Below are positions 1 through 11,295 of a DNA stretch of 64,000 nt, piece after piece (the first letter of the stretch is position 1; each line of letters starts with the position of its first letter). Position numbers and translations under genes: made by a program. This DNA is from Thuidium tamariscinum (Eukaryota > Streptophyta > Bryopsida > Hypnales > Thuidiaceae). Below the pieces are notes generated by a model, which made no database searches, was not told where the DNA came from, and saw only the letters and a list, made by a program, of their open reading frames with translations. The stretch covers positions 21,219,501 through 21,283,500 of the forward strand of contig OX344749.2 of NCBI GenBank assembly GCA_947034885.2, in the 5' to 3' direction.

Positions 1-506
1 CATATCGATAACTCTATTGCTATGTCAATTAGATTTTTAAAATGAAATTGTACATTAATTGGGAAATCCTTCTTACCCCTAAAGGACCAAGGCCTTCTTT
101 TTGTCAATAAACTCTCGAAATTGCCAATTCTGTTGCATTCATCGAAGAAAAAAAAAAAAAAAAAAAATTTAAGGATCTAACCGTAGGATCGGGGTTGCTA
201 TATTGCGAGCTCAGGAGCGTGAGCCCAAGAGCCCAAGAGCCTAGGAGCCTAGGAATTTCTCAATTTTTTTTAGAAATTTGAAAAGTGGGGGCCTAAGACC
301 ATGGAAAAAAATTTAGGGTGGTTTACAAATAGGAAACAAATGAATTTATAACACCAAAGTCCAACAAAGGGCATAGAAAGGGTTTAGAAGTAAGAAAATA
401 GCGGATATACATTCAATACAATGATGGCTGATAGAAGCAAGTAGATACCAACACAAAATATCATATACGAGTATAGTGGGTTCAAAATCAAAGAGTCTAG
501 GGATGT

Positions 507-3500
507 CTAGGTACTACTAGAAGACCCTGATGTAGAGCTCTCACCACTCATCGATAGCTCACTGTCTGACTCTATAGCAAACTCATCTACAAACAATGAT
601 ACTCGTGGATCCGTTCTACGAGATCTAAAAGATGGTTGAGAATCTATGGTCTGAGAATGCGTGGCTACTGCCTCAGCATACACGGGTAACAAAAAAGGTT
701 TAGGAGGGCTAGGGAAAAACGTCGGTTTAGCAAAGAATAGTCGGGATGACTACATCTTCATTTCGGCTGCCTGCCTACAAAATCATGACACCAAATGTCA
801 GATACAAAACACTGGAAACTCACATTCTCAAAGTATTGAAAAAAAAAGAACTTACTTACTGAAGCGCGAAGTCTTCTGCAACTGACGAATTGGTACCACG
901 TCCTCATCGTCAGCAATTAGGATAGGTGTAGAGCTTTGTGGAGTTGGCTCTGGAGCTGAAATGGGGCGTATGAGTGGAGCTAAAACTGCATCAAAAATGC
1001 TCTTATCCTCCTCCAACGCTACAATGTGGCGGCCAGTAGCTCGACAAGCGTAGATGCTTGCTCCTGCAAAAGCCCAAACACATTAAAAGAAATGAGACAT
1101 GAAGTTAAAAGTTCAAATCCCAAAGACATGTGTTAAAACACTAAATCAAGTGATATACAGTAAAGAATGAAACCTGTAGAGGCTGTGCAATCCATGATGA
1201 TGTCACCAGGCGAGGTAGTTCCCTCAATGATCATTTGCATGAATGATCGTGCCTTTTCACGAGAACCACGCCATGGAATTGTACCATTCATTGCCAAATC
1301 CTCCTTCTCACAACAATTTAGAACAAGATCATCTCTGCCATTGTCAAGGTCGATGGCCTAGTGCGCTGGAACATCATGAAATGTAAAGCGGGACTTCTCA
1401 GACTTCACATACAAGTTCATTTTGAAGCGCACAGTCTGCAAATCCAATCCAGTACATTAGAATCAATGTAACATTTTCAAGAGGAAAAGAAAAAAAAATC
1501 TATTTGAAAAGACCAGAAGAACATACCGTGGAAGAACGGTCTAGTGGATTGGTAAGACGTAGTCTGTTCCACACCATCCACTCCATTTTCGATGTAAATC
1601 CATACTTCTGAGAGAAATCCAAAATATAAGATCGAATCTCACGACTTAGAGAGTACATGAGAACAAGGCCACCACCATCATGGAGGTAGTTCTCTGCGAA
1701 ATCAAAGATCGTCTGTAGCCACTCTTCTGAAAATCTATTCCAAATTGGAACAGAGGATGGCGGAATAGAGATGTTAGGGACAGGTAAGCCCTCAGGAACA
1801 TCTACTACAATGAGATCAACTAAGGCCTGCTTAGCAACAACACCATCGAAGAAACGATCCTTGTCCAAAGCCTGCTGCAGATAAGAGAAAACAAGGGAAA
1901 TTTTTATTAATAAATTCATACAAGTTCAAGACCAACACAAATAATTTTTCCACACTCACCCTTATACTATAAAGAAACAACATGTTCATAGTTCAAAGCA
2001 TTGACTACATAGAGAATTACCTTTTCCAGAAGGGAGAGAACCATCGTGAAAGAATCGGGGATAGGGCCATCATCTGAACCAAGCAAATTGGTGAGAGATT
2101 CATTGAGAATGCATTCATCCACATTGGCATCCACAACCGCAACCGGAGCCAAAGTCAAATTGCCTTGTTTCATCTGAGATTTTGTAAGCGAGAAGCCCGA
2201 GGAAGTGGGATTAGCGGCCCCATCACTTGTCGCATGCTCCACAGGAGTAGCCTCTGCCTTGCGTTTCTTCCCCTTCCTCTTCTCCTTTGTGTCGCTCTTC
2301 GCTTTCTCAGACAATTTCTCTCTCCTTCGCACCTCGGTGTCTTCTAGCTTCTTCTTGGCCGCCTCCCACTGCTCCTCTTTCTTCTTATTCTCCAACTCCC
2401 GCTTCTTGATGGCCTTGTCACGAGCCTCACCTTCCAATCCAGAGAACTCATCAACCTCCGACACCACAACAACAGAATCCTTGATACTTTGGAAGAGCGC
2501 CAGTTCTTCAGGTGCTGTAAATCCCTTGCTACAATCCAAGTACCACGCACCAAGTTGAAGATGGCCAACTGGCCAAAACTTCAATTGAGTGGGTGAAAAC
2601 ATACAATCAGATGATGTCGAGTCACGCCACGTGCGTAAGAATGGGGGCAAATCTGACTTGGAGATAGCTTTCTTCCCATATAATTCAAATGTAAAGTATC
2701 TGAAGAAGTAAAACACAACAGAAGTGAATACCAAAGAAAAATACAAATCATGAAATGAACAACCATATTGTGCTCATACTAAATCTTGGTTAGGTAAAAA
2801 AAAATGAGACATCAATGATAAAACGTGATGGAAGCAATAAAAAACTGATGCTTCTGTGATCATGAGTTATGGCAATATGAACATTACATTCCAAAGTCAT
2901 TGCCGACATTCCAAATTCCTCCTAAGAACTAAGGTAAATAACCAAAGGTGAAAATCAAAATGAAGTGAAAGAACTACCTGTATAAGACCCGTCTCACGGC
3001 AAGAAGGGAGCCCTTATAGTCTTTAAAGGACTCAGATTTCTTGAATGCCTCAGCACCTTTGAAAACTCCGGGATATGAGTGCTCCCACAACTTCATCCTC
3101 CAAGACTCGATGTAGTCAGAAAGAGACATTGGCTCAGCGGGCACGTCCATGTTAACTTGGATGTTGTCAGACTTGAGGATGGTGTCATACAAATCAAGAG
3201 CTGCATCCTCCAACTACATACAAATGGGAATCATATCAGCACATCTAGAAAAATCATCCTTACGAAGCGTCTTAAATAAAAGCAAAATAAATGAAATGCA
3301 CATCCATACTTACCCCTGCAAACCATACCGCCTTCGATAAGAAAGATCCAATCTTATCGTCATTAGCTGGTCGGGGTGGAACTCGACGAGCTGCACGAGT
3401 AGGAGCGGATGAGTTTATCCACTTCAGCCACTTCACTTTGTGTTGTGGGCTAGCATTGGCAGTAGCAATAAGTTGAAGCTTGTCAAGCGTCAACTCCTGG

Positions 3501-4901
3501 ACACTATACAAACTCCAGTGCCTCTCAATCTGCAAGCATAAAACAACACATAAGAGAGTAGAATTGAACATAAGGTAGCAAAAATGATGACAAGAATTGT
3601 AAAGCTATAATGACGCACCTCTTTCAACCAGTCATCTCCCAATGCTGGATTAGCAACGGACACAATCTTAGAAAGCTTTTTATAAAGCTTGTCTGTGGCA
3701 TCCTTGGTAGCACTTCTCATAGCATTTGTAATACCAGCACTACATACATCTTCTGGGGCAGTCTCCTCTCGATACTTGCGAACTGCAGCATCTGATGCAA
3801 GAGATATTTCTTGCTGCCAAAACAAGAAAGAGTTCATGAGCAATTCGAATGTTATGACAAAATCAACAAATAAAACAAAATGTCCTTCGAAACTGACTTA
3901 CATACTAATAAGACAAAGTTTACATTGTCAAACCTGAAAAATGAATGTGGTGAATACATCCAGGGGCATCGTATACCAAGTCTTCCTTTAGGCGTGGCCG
4001 CCGCAAAGTCTAACTTCCTCTGGGCTCAAGAGCTCCGCAAACTTCTCAATGGACATGGTTCCATACTTACGAACACGATAGAGTGTGTGGACAAGGTTTG
4101 TCTTCACAAATGAATTCTCCGTGTGCCTTCACAAACAAACACACTATAAGCATTCCACAAGGTCAAAAGATATCTCTATACAAACAGTTGGTAATTAGAT
4201 AAGAGAACTCACTTGTTCACATCGTGCATGACTTGCATTGCTGTCCCAAGCCTATCCTTCGTGTCCAAGACGATTGAGTCCACTCGAACGTGCCACTTAG
4301 CTTCTCCACCGTGAAGCCTTTTGATATGCCTCATCCAAGCAGCATACCTGTGGTTGCCATCGCAAATGTAGAACTTGGCATCGACCAAGTGCTGCAACTC
4401 AATGTGACTGCGGAGCTCCTTGTTGAATTCATCATTCACTGAATTCCAAATCGGTCCCCATTGAAGCTTCTCATCTTCAGAAAATACACCAACCTCACCC
4501 TCCTCGTTTGAGACAGAAACATAAAATACTCTTGCTCCATCTTCGTACCCGTGAACATACTTTGTCTCCAACTCATCCACATCACAATCCAAGGTGGGCC
4601 GAACCATTGGCATGGGGACCATACGGCATAAAGGAATTGCCATTCGGGAGAGATGATGAGGAGAAATTCTCATACTAGAAATTGTTGATATTGAATCAAC
4701 GTTCTGGGATCTCCAAATTTGGTCCTCATCCTCCGGGGTGGGGACCGGTAGTGAACTTGAAGGAACGCCCTGCCCGTGAGAATCTCCTACTCCACCCTCA
4801 GAATTCGGTATTGAAAGAGCAGGAACTCTATGGTCCTCAATATCTTTTACTCCCGCGTCGGTAGAGGACAGAGATAAGGATGCAACCCGCGTATCATCCA
4901 C
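507..4901 (-). pseudogene. Transposon-borne ParB-like / beta-class DNA methyltransferase (N6-adenine or N4-cytosine type), two in-frame stops
   Basis: Ten exons join in phase: 4901-4213, 4126-3934, 3813-3619, 3529-3314, 3213-2978, 2699-2021, 1874-1527, 1435-1174, 1063-860 and 667-507, giving about 1,060 codons. Near residue 180 is YICDGNHRYAAW, a ParB/sulfiredoxin-fold motif. Residues 605-665 are a Lys/Glu-rich coiled coil ending in a KKRK nuclear signal. Near residue 755 DLIVVDVPEG stands where DNA methylases carry motif IV (DPPY). Near residue 930 DIIMDCTASTGASIYACR matches the SAM-binding DPFxGxG motif I and continues into the usual GRxxxxxEED element. The order IV then I is that of beta-class enzymes. 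In-frame stops are TAA at 3990-3988 and TAG at 1360-1358; either is one C-to-T change from a glutamine codon. The 5' exon is unresolved; an open stretch at about 5545-5460 ends in a usable donor in the right phase. Fused ParB-methylase proteins are known in phages and bacteria. The DVPE variant makes catalysis uncertain. Confidence 0.75.
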
Positions 4902-4976
4902 CTAATCATGCAGTAAGAACACAGATGGATTTTCGCAAAATCAGAACTCAAATATCGGACCCGGGGCGTGCGGCAA

Positions 4977-5395
4977 TCTGGGGTGGGGTGTGATTGCCCA
5001 CCCCGTTCGAAGAGCAGGGATCTGATTTTCTTTTAAAAAAAATGTCGCCACGGCCCCCCGTGATGGGCTCTCGGTGGCGAGAGAGCCCGGGGGTGCGCAG
5101 CGATCTGGGGTGGGGTGTGATTGCCCACCCCGTTCGAAGATCAGGGATCTGAATTTCATTTTAAAAAAATGTCATCGCGGCCCCCCGTGATGGGCTCTCG
5201 GTGGCGAGAGAGCCCGGGGGCGCGCAGCAGATTGGGGGTGGGGTGTGATTGCCCACCCCAGCGAAGAGCAGGGATTTGATTTTTTTTGAAAAAAAATGTA
5301 ACCGCGGCCCCCCTGTGACGGGCTCTCGGTGGCGAGAGAGCCCGGGGGCGCGCGGCGGACTGGGGGTGGGGTGTGATTGCCCACCCCAAACGCAA
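4977..5395. repeat. GC-rich tandem array, four copies of a 127-128-bp unit with two hairpins each
   Basis: Copies of the GGGGTGGGGTGTG start recur at 4980, 5107, 5235 and 5363, a period of 127-128 bp. Each unit holds two inverted repeats: GGGGTGGG with CCCACCCC around a short loop, and GGGCTCTC with GAGAGCCC around an 8-base loop. The G-runs could also form quadruplexes. Because the period is not a multiple of three, all frames stay partly open, and the long minus-strand ORFs here are artefacts of repetition. The array sits in the presumed 5' leader intron of the methyltransferase gene. Confidence 0.9.
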
Positions 5396-5459
5396 GAAAC
5401 AAACCAAAAATTACTTTGATCAAGATTAAAATTCAAGAGTATAGGCGTCATTTTCCTAC

Positions 5460-7276
5460 CTCGAGATCAGGTGGATCATTCTCTTTGTGGCGCACGGAGG
5501 TGGCTTCCGTCCTCACAATCGCCCCGCTTCGTCTCCATTGAATCTACCCCAACAATCTGACACCACCAGATTGTTTCATTAGAAGAATTCGCAAGAAAAC
5601 TTGTAAAAAGAAATCCAAAACGGAGGAATGCAATCACAAATGAGGAATCAGTATTTTGAAAAGTAAATTGATTGTGGGAATGCAGTGGTCTATGCAATCA
5701 GAATGCAGACCAAGAGGACAATGAGAACACGGGAGGGTGATTCAAAATCTCGAGGACGGTTGCAACAGCTTCTCCAGAGGGTGCACGCACAGCGCCGCGG
5801 TGGGAGGGAGGGAGGCCTGTCGAGGACCTACGCGCGCTGGCTCTGTGGAGGAAACCCTACTCGGGATCCCGCTGGGCTCAGGCCGGCGGGGTACAGTTTT
5901 TATTTTTTTTATTTTTTTTATTTTTTTTATTTCAATAAAATTAAATATTCTCGAATATTAATGAAGAATATCATAGTATTTGAATTGATTTGAACATAAA
6001 TAAAACCTATGTAATTGGAAATTTGGAAGACATATTGAATTCAATCGGTGTGCAATAGAATGAAACGGACCTTGCATAGATGGAATACCATGCATTGGGT
6101 TTGGTGAATAAAGAATCTTACATTGCACTGTTTAGTTCTGTTGACGTTCTTCTCCTAGATGTGAGCAAGAAATTTGGTGTCAATACTTGGGCAAGGTAGT
6201 CCACCATTCTCATTGACTCCATCTGTATAAGTATCTTCCGGCAACCCATGCATATCTTCTCCCTCATTCGGTGATGACTGAGCAATTTCAAAATGTCTGC
6301 GTCGATTTTCACGAGACATTCTCAAGGACTTCAAACTACTAAAGCATCGACTCATCCCCCTCTTTCTTTTCTTACCTATAGACTTCCTACTGCATTCGGG
6401 AGTGGATTCAACCATAATTTGGCGTCTCTGTAAAAACTGAATTCACCCAAAGATTGAATAACTCGTGACTTATAGATGGATACATGTCTACTCTAACGCT
6501 TACTTTCTATCTCCACAATGAATTAATCCATAGTGTGAAATCCGAATTTATATGTCTACAGGTTGACGTTGTCCGTTAGTATCTCTGGTTTCAATTTTTG
6601 AACTTCCGATTTCATTTGATCTTATATTTACGCTACAAGTGGATTTGGGTGTAGATTCGAAAGTCACCATTGTTATGGTATTTCACAAATGAATTTATTG
6701 GTCATTCCTTTAAGAAAGGACTGTTGTTCATGGATTTCTGATTCTTAATCTCTGAGCATTTTGCAACGGATTAGTCGATCCATTATGATCATACTATATA
6801 TATTTCAGTTACTAATATGTTGTAATTCTGAAATTCTAGGAGGCAAAATATTATCAGATTCTTGTCTGCATTTGTATTTACTATGGATTTACAAGGTGTG
6901 ATTTTGTCCCAGGTAAATCAAACTGTCTATACATGTATTTGTGTTCATTATGAAAAGTTAGGTTGCCTACTCAAAATTGAAACTCAAAAAGATTAATTGC
7001 ACTGTAAGCACATCTTGGACTGACAAGCGCAATATAACAAGATTTCGAAACATGATATTATTCCGTTCTTCAGTACTCATCAATGTTATTTTCATGGGAA
7101 TTTGATCCACTTAATGTCATTTTTACCTGATGTCCTCATTGGCGTTCTACAATTGAATTATTTTTAAAAATACTACAATTTCATGACTCCTAAACAAGAC
7201 TGCCTCTGCTTAAAGTCATGGTGCATCACAAAGAAGACTACATTCACTTTTCATTTTCGAGTACTGTGTTCATGCG
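5460..7276. promoter_or_regulatory. Divergent intergenic region between the methyltransferase and transposase genes
   Basis: About 1.7 kb separates the two oppositely oriented transposon genes and must contain both promoters. It includes a possible leader exon of the methyltransferase (about 5545-5460, minus), a T-rich run with three TATTTTTTTT units at about 5,896-5,930, and a small minus-strand ORF (6415-6155, 86 codons). That ORF has a basic, nuclear-signal-like GKKRKRG segment and could be an additional 5' exon. I could not place a TATA box or splice path with confidence. Confidence 0.4.
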
Positions 7277-10200
7277 ATGGCCTCAATCAGAGCAAATGGG
7301 CACGAGGTCCCTCTTCTTCTTTGTCTTGACTCCTCTGGTCTAGCGGAAGTTTCAAGCCACCTGCTTCATGTGCGATATGGTTTTGTTGAGTCTTCTATCT
7401 ATGTGGAGGAAGAGATACTTTCTGAATCTGGGACGCTTATCCACTCGATTCTTATCCGTAGAATTAGAAATGATGACGGACCTTTTTGGAGCTTAGGTGC
7501 AGGTCGTTATAAGGCATATGGATTAGCATCAGATGTCATGGTTTCTTCAACAGAAGTTTTGACGCCAGTGTCTGTGCCCGACGCAGCCTCTATTCCTACG
7601 TTGCGAGCCGTCAAGATAGAGCCCAATGGACTCTCGCCCTCTTCTCTTCATTACGGTCTTCCTTCATCAAAGGATGATGAAGGAAGCTTCTCTTGTCCTG
7701 TTGTTGAGTTGTCTAGTGATTCAGAGGAAGTCCCAAAGAAGTATAACAGCTCTACGTCCGAATCAGAAACCGTTGGGACTTCTGTCCACCTTGGCACATC
7801 TCAATCCGTTGGTATGCGAGATAGTAGTGCTGGTAGTTCAGTATTTTCTCGGCCTCCGTTGTATCCACAAGAACAAGGTAGTTCTAGTATTATAGAATCT
7901 CTGAAAAAGCTACGTAACATTCGAGGGTGCAGAAACGAGCTGGCTCAGATAGATTTTGATTCGATTGAGCGTAAGACAGTTCCTTTTCTTCCTACATCAT
8001 TCGACGGTGATATTGTCCTAGAATTGCCACCTTGTCGTTCATTACCCTTGTCCAGCTCTTCTAAGAGTATGACTGGCATGGACAAGCGATACGATGGTCA
8101 TACGTGGTGTCGCACGATGACCTCAAACATTCACAACAACCTTGGACTAAAATTTAGGAAGTCTTCATGCGCTGGTCACCTTATTTGTACGAACACATCT
8201 TGCGATTACATATCTAGGTGTTCAAAGAAAAACGAGACTGAGTGGTTGGGTAATACTACTACTCCGTTTCTCGTAGGGTCAATACCACCACGAGATTCTA
8301 CATTAGTGTGTAGAGTTTGTAAAGCTTCACCTACATGTGACAGTTTCTGTGACGCTAGAATCTACTATGTCGTAGGATCATCTCATATGACCCGGGCTTG
8401 CATTCACCTAGGCAATCATAACCACCCGGTTCCAGATGGTCTTTGTCGAGATTCAGTAGACACCATTTCTGGCCTTCTAGAAAAGGAGGTCGCAAAAACT
8501 CCTACAGCTAAATCCTCCGCAATAGCTTTAGCTGCTAGCAAGGAATTCTTGGATACGTTTTTGGTTCATTCAGGTGATTCTCCGAAAGAAATGTTGAAGG
8601 GGCCTGCCTTGGATGCAGTGATGGACAAGTTCCAGGTCTTAAGTTCTCCAAACGTTCGGAACATCATTGCCTCTTTTCGAAGCAATGGTAGTGGGGGAGG
8701 TGAGATCGACCGCTTACTTGCAATGAAGAAGTAGGCCAAGATCGAGTTCATTCACGACAGTGTATTTCCCGGACAAGGACAAGAGAAAGTTTATCTCTTC
8801 AAGATGCTAGTGGATGGCCCTGGCAGTGGAGTCGATCTCGTGAAGCGTATGCAAGCAGGTGGGGATCTAGAAAATTGTTGGCTTATGTTTGACCATGTTA
8901 AGCGTGTCAAAGGATGGACCACAATCGCTTGCCATGTTTATGATTCGATTTACTACAAGGTGATGACTATAGCGGTTTGCGACATGCAATCCGAGGACAC
9001 GGAGGGCCAGGCCATTATGTGGAGATGCTTGAATCAAGTTATGGAGAAAAATGGCTTGGACAATCCCAACTTCAAAGGCTTCATGGCAGATAGTGCTCCA
9101 GCAAATTGGAATGCTGTTAGGATCGTTTATGGGTCCGGTGATGCATCCATCAAAATGGTTGATAGAGAACGCACATGTCTTTTCCACTGGGCAACTTCTT
9201 TGAAACAACACACGGAGCGACTCATCAAGAGAGATATGCAAGCGCAACACGTGAGGCTTTGTAGAGATTACAAAGATGCAAAGACTCTAGATGAAGCGGA
9301 GAGCAAGTATCTTCAAATCAAGGCATGGTGGTATTCGTCCGGTGCAGCCTCTGAAGAGTCCCTAAGAGAGCTAGAGCTATGGTTAGCTTTTTGGCACTTC
9401 CGTTATCGCCAATGGGGTGGATTCATGGAGACAGTAAGTATTTTCATTTTTTTAATTTCTTCTTTTACAAAGTCCATGTTGTCTTCATCACAGCCTTAGT
9501 TTCAAGATTTTCACATATGAACTATTCCTACTTAGTGAACTTACCCCTCAGTTGCAACTGGGATCGTCCTCAGAATCCTATCTCGCCACCGAGAGGCCTT
9601 CACTGTAGGATTGCGGTTTCCCATTTCGTAGCCAATATACAACCTCTCATCTTATGGAAAGGGCCCGTGATCCACTGGTGATTGATTGATGTCGCGGCCT
9701 TGGCCCCCACTTAAACCACAGGTCTAAATGAAAACACTTGTATTTCCTAGCCGGATTTGGTTCTTTCTGTATTAATAGTCTAAAGTATCTTGGATATCTC
9801 AGGACAGTTCTTTCATGGTATTTGGTGAATGATTGTCCCTTTTTTAAAATGGCTATTGAGGATTTGTTATATTATTTTCATTTGTCACTTTTATTAACAT
9901 ATCCTATCACTGTACTTCCAGAGTTTGTCAGCAGACGAAGAAGCGGATATTCCATCCTGCAACCTATCGGAAACAATACACAACAAGTGGCTTCAAGCAT
10001 CTGGGAAACGTGGTACCGACTTATATGTTGCCACTTGTGACGACTGGATTCGAGCATTTATGCAAATGACTAATTATCGCGTGTACTTGAATGGTAGACC
10101 TTTTGGAACTGGACCGTCCCGACATGATCTAAAGTTAAAGCGAGCAGTAGCATCAATGGACGGGAAGAAGATTACTGATGCGTTGTGCAATATGCCTGGT

Positions 10201-11295
10201 GTGGAAGAACTGTGTACACGTATACCCCATTTAGAAGGAGAGGAAGTCTTTGGCTCCACAAAGCGCAAGCATGATGAGCCTATTGGGGCTGAAGGTGATT
10301 CTCACCGCCCAGATAAGGTCAATTTCTCTCACCCTAGAGTACAATTGAAATCTGGCACTGCTCTGAATGCATCTACAAATGAAGGAGATCTAGCGTTTCC
10401 TCATGTCATGCACGTTTTGGAGACGGATTGTGACCCCTCACAGTGGCACATTGCTCGCATTTCTGTAAAGTCCAAGAGGAAGTGCCATGCCATTCAAGCG
10501 CAGACGGAGGTGAAGTGCAAGATGTCCATAGTTCGAGGTTCTAAAGCTGTAGCAGCACCAATGTATAAAGGCCAGAAACGCGAGTACAAAGGTATGAATG
10601 TTGAAACAGATGAGTTCTGGTTTTGCCCAGACGACATTCAACGTTGCGTTATGGGACCTAGGAGGTCTCATGTCCTTAGTCGCCCTCAACTCCCTGAAAT
10701 CTGGCCTGTGATGTTGGGTACAAGTCTGACTTCTCATGAGATTATACTTTTTCAAGAAGCTGGGTTTCGCCTTCAAGAGCGCCCATCACTCTCTCCGCGT
10801 CGCTTGTTCACATCTTCCAGACTTTTCGAGGTTTTGGAATGGAACTACTCAAAGGCAGCTCACTCCGACAAGCCTCCATGTATTCGAAATGGAAAAAACA
10901 TTCGGAGGAATGACAAGGCACCCACTAATGATCATCAAAATCAATGGGAGAGTGCAAGAAATGTCACGGGTAATATCCTTGGAGTGAACATCCTCCCTTA
11001 TCCAGGCCTTGGAGCTGTTATCACTTTACAGTCTGGTGTAGAACCTCATCACATGGTATATCGTGTTACTATTTCAAATTTCCCAGCTTGCACTTGCTTG
11101 CACTTCATTGGTATGTTGTCTGCATCCATCGGCAAGAGAGGGAAGTATGTTAACTGCAAACATTTATATTATATTTTCCGTTATTTGTGCAAGGTTGACC
11201 CAAAGAAGGACAAGTTCATTCATGCCCCTAGCTTTAGCATGGATGAGATTATGACACTACTAGAGAAAGCAGGAATGATAAAAATAAAGGCCTAA
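7277..11295 (+). pseudogene. MULE-type transposase with WRKY/GCM1-like N-terminus and SWIM zinc finger, one in-frame stop
   Basis: Two exons, 7277-9433 and 9922-11295, join in phase 0 across a 488-bp GT-AG intron (donor GTAAGT, acceptor TTCCAG), giving about 1,175 residues. The N-terminal part carries a Cys-rich segment ending in IHLGNHNHPV, typical of WRKY/GCM1-FLYWCH DNA-binding fingers of MULE transposases. The core shows a first acidic residue in LMFDHVKRVKGW, then GFMADSAPANW and a CLFHW motif (CxxH), matching the D-D-CxxH arrangement of the MULE family. Near the C-terminus CTCLHF and CKHLYYIF form a SWIM finger (CxC..CxH). It would cut and paste the element at its inverted repeats in the nucleus. 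A TAG at 8732-8734 interrupts an otherwise continuous frame and is one C-to-T step from CAG. No frameshift was seen, so the decay is recent. Confidence 0.85.

Noticed and set aside
2205-2558. 117-codon plus-strand ORF opposite the methylase coiled-coil exon
   Set aside because: Antisense shadow of the Lys/Glu-rich exon 2699-2021, whose borders keep frame with both neighbours.
5156-5451. Several 83-96-codon minus-strand ORFs
   Set aside because: They are the same 127-bp GC-rich unit read in different frames; no start context or domain, and they lie in a presumed intron.
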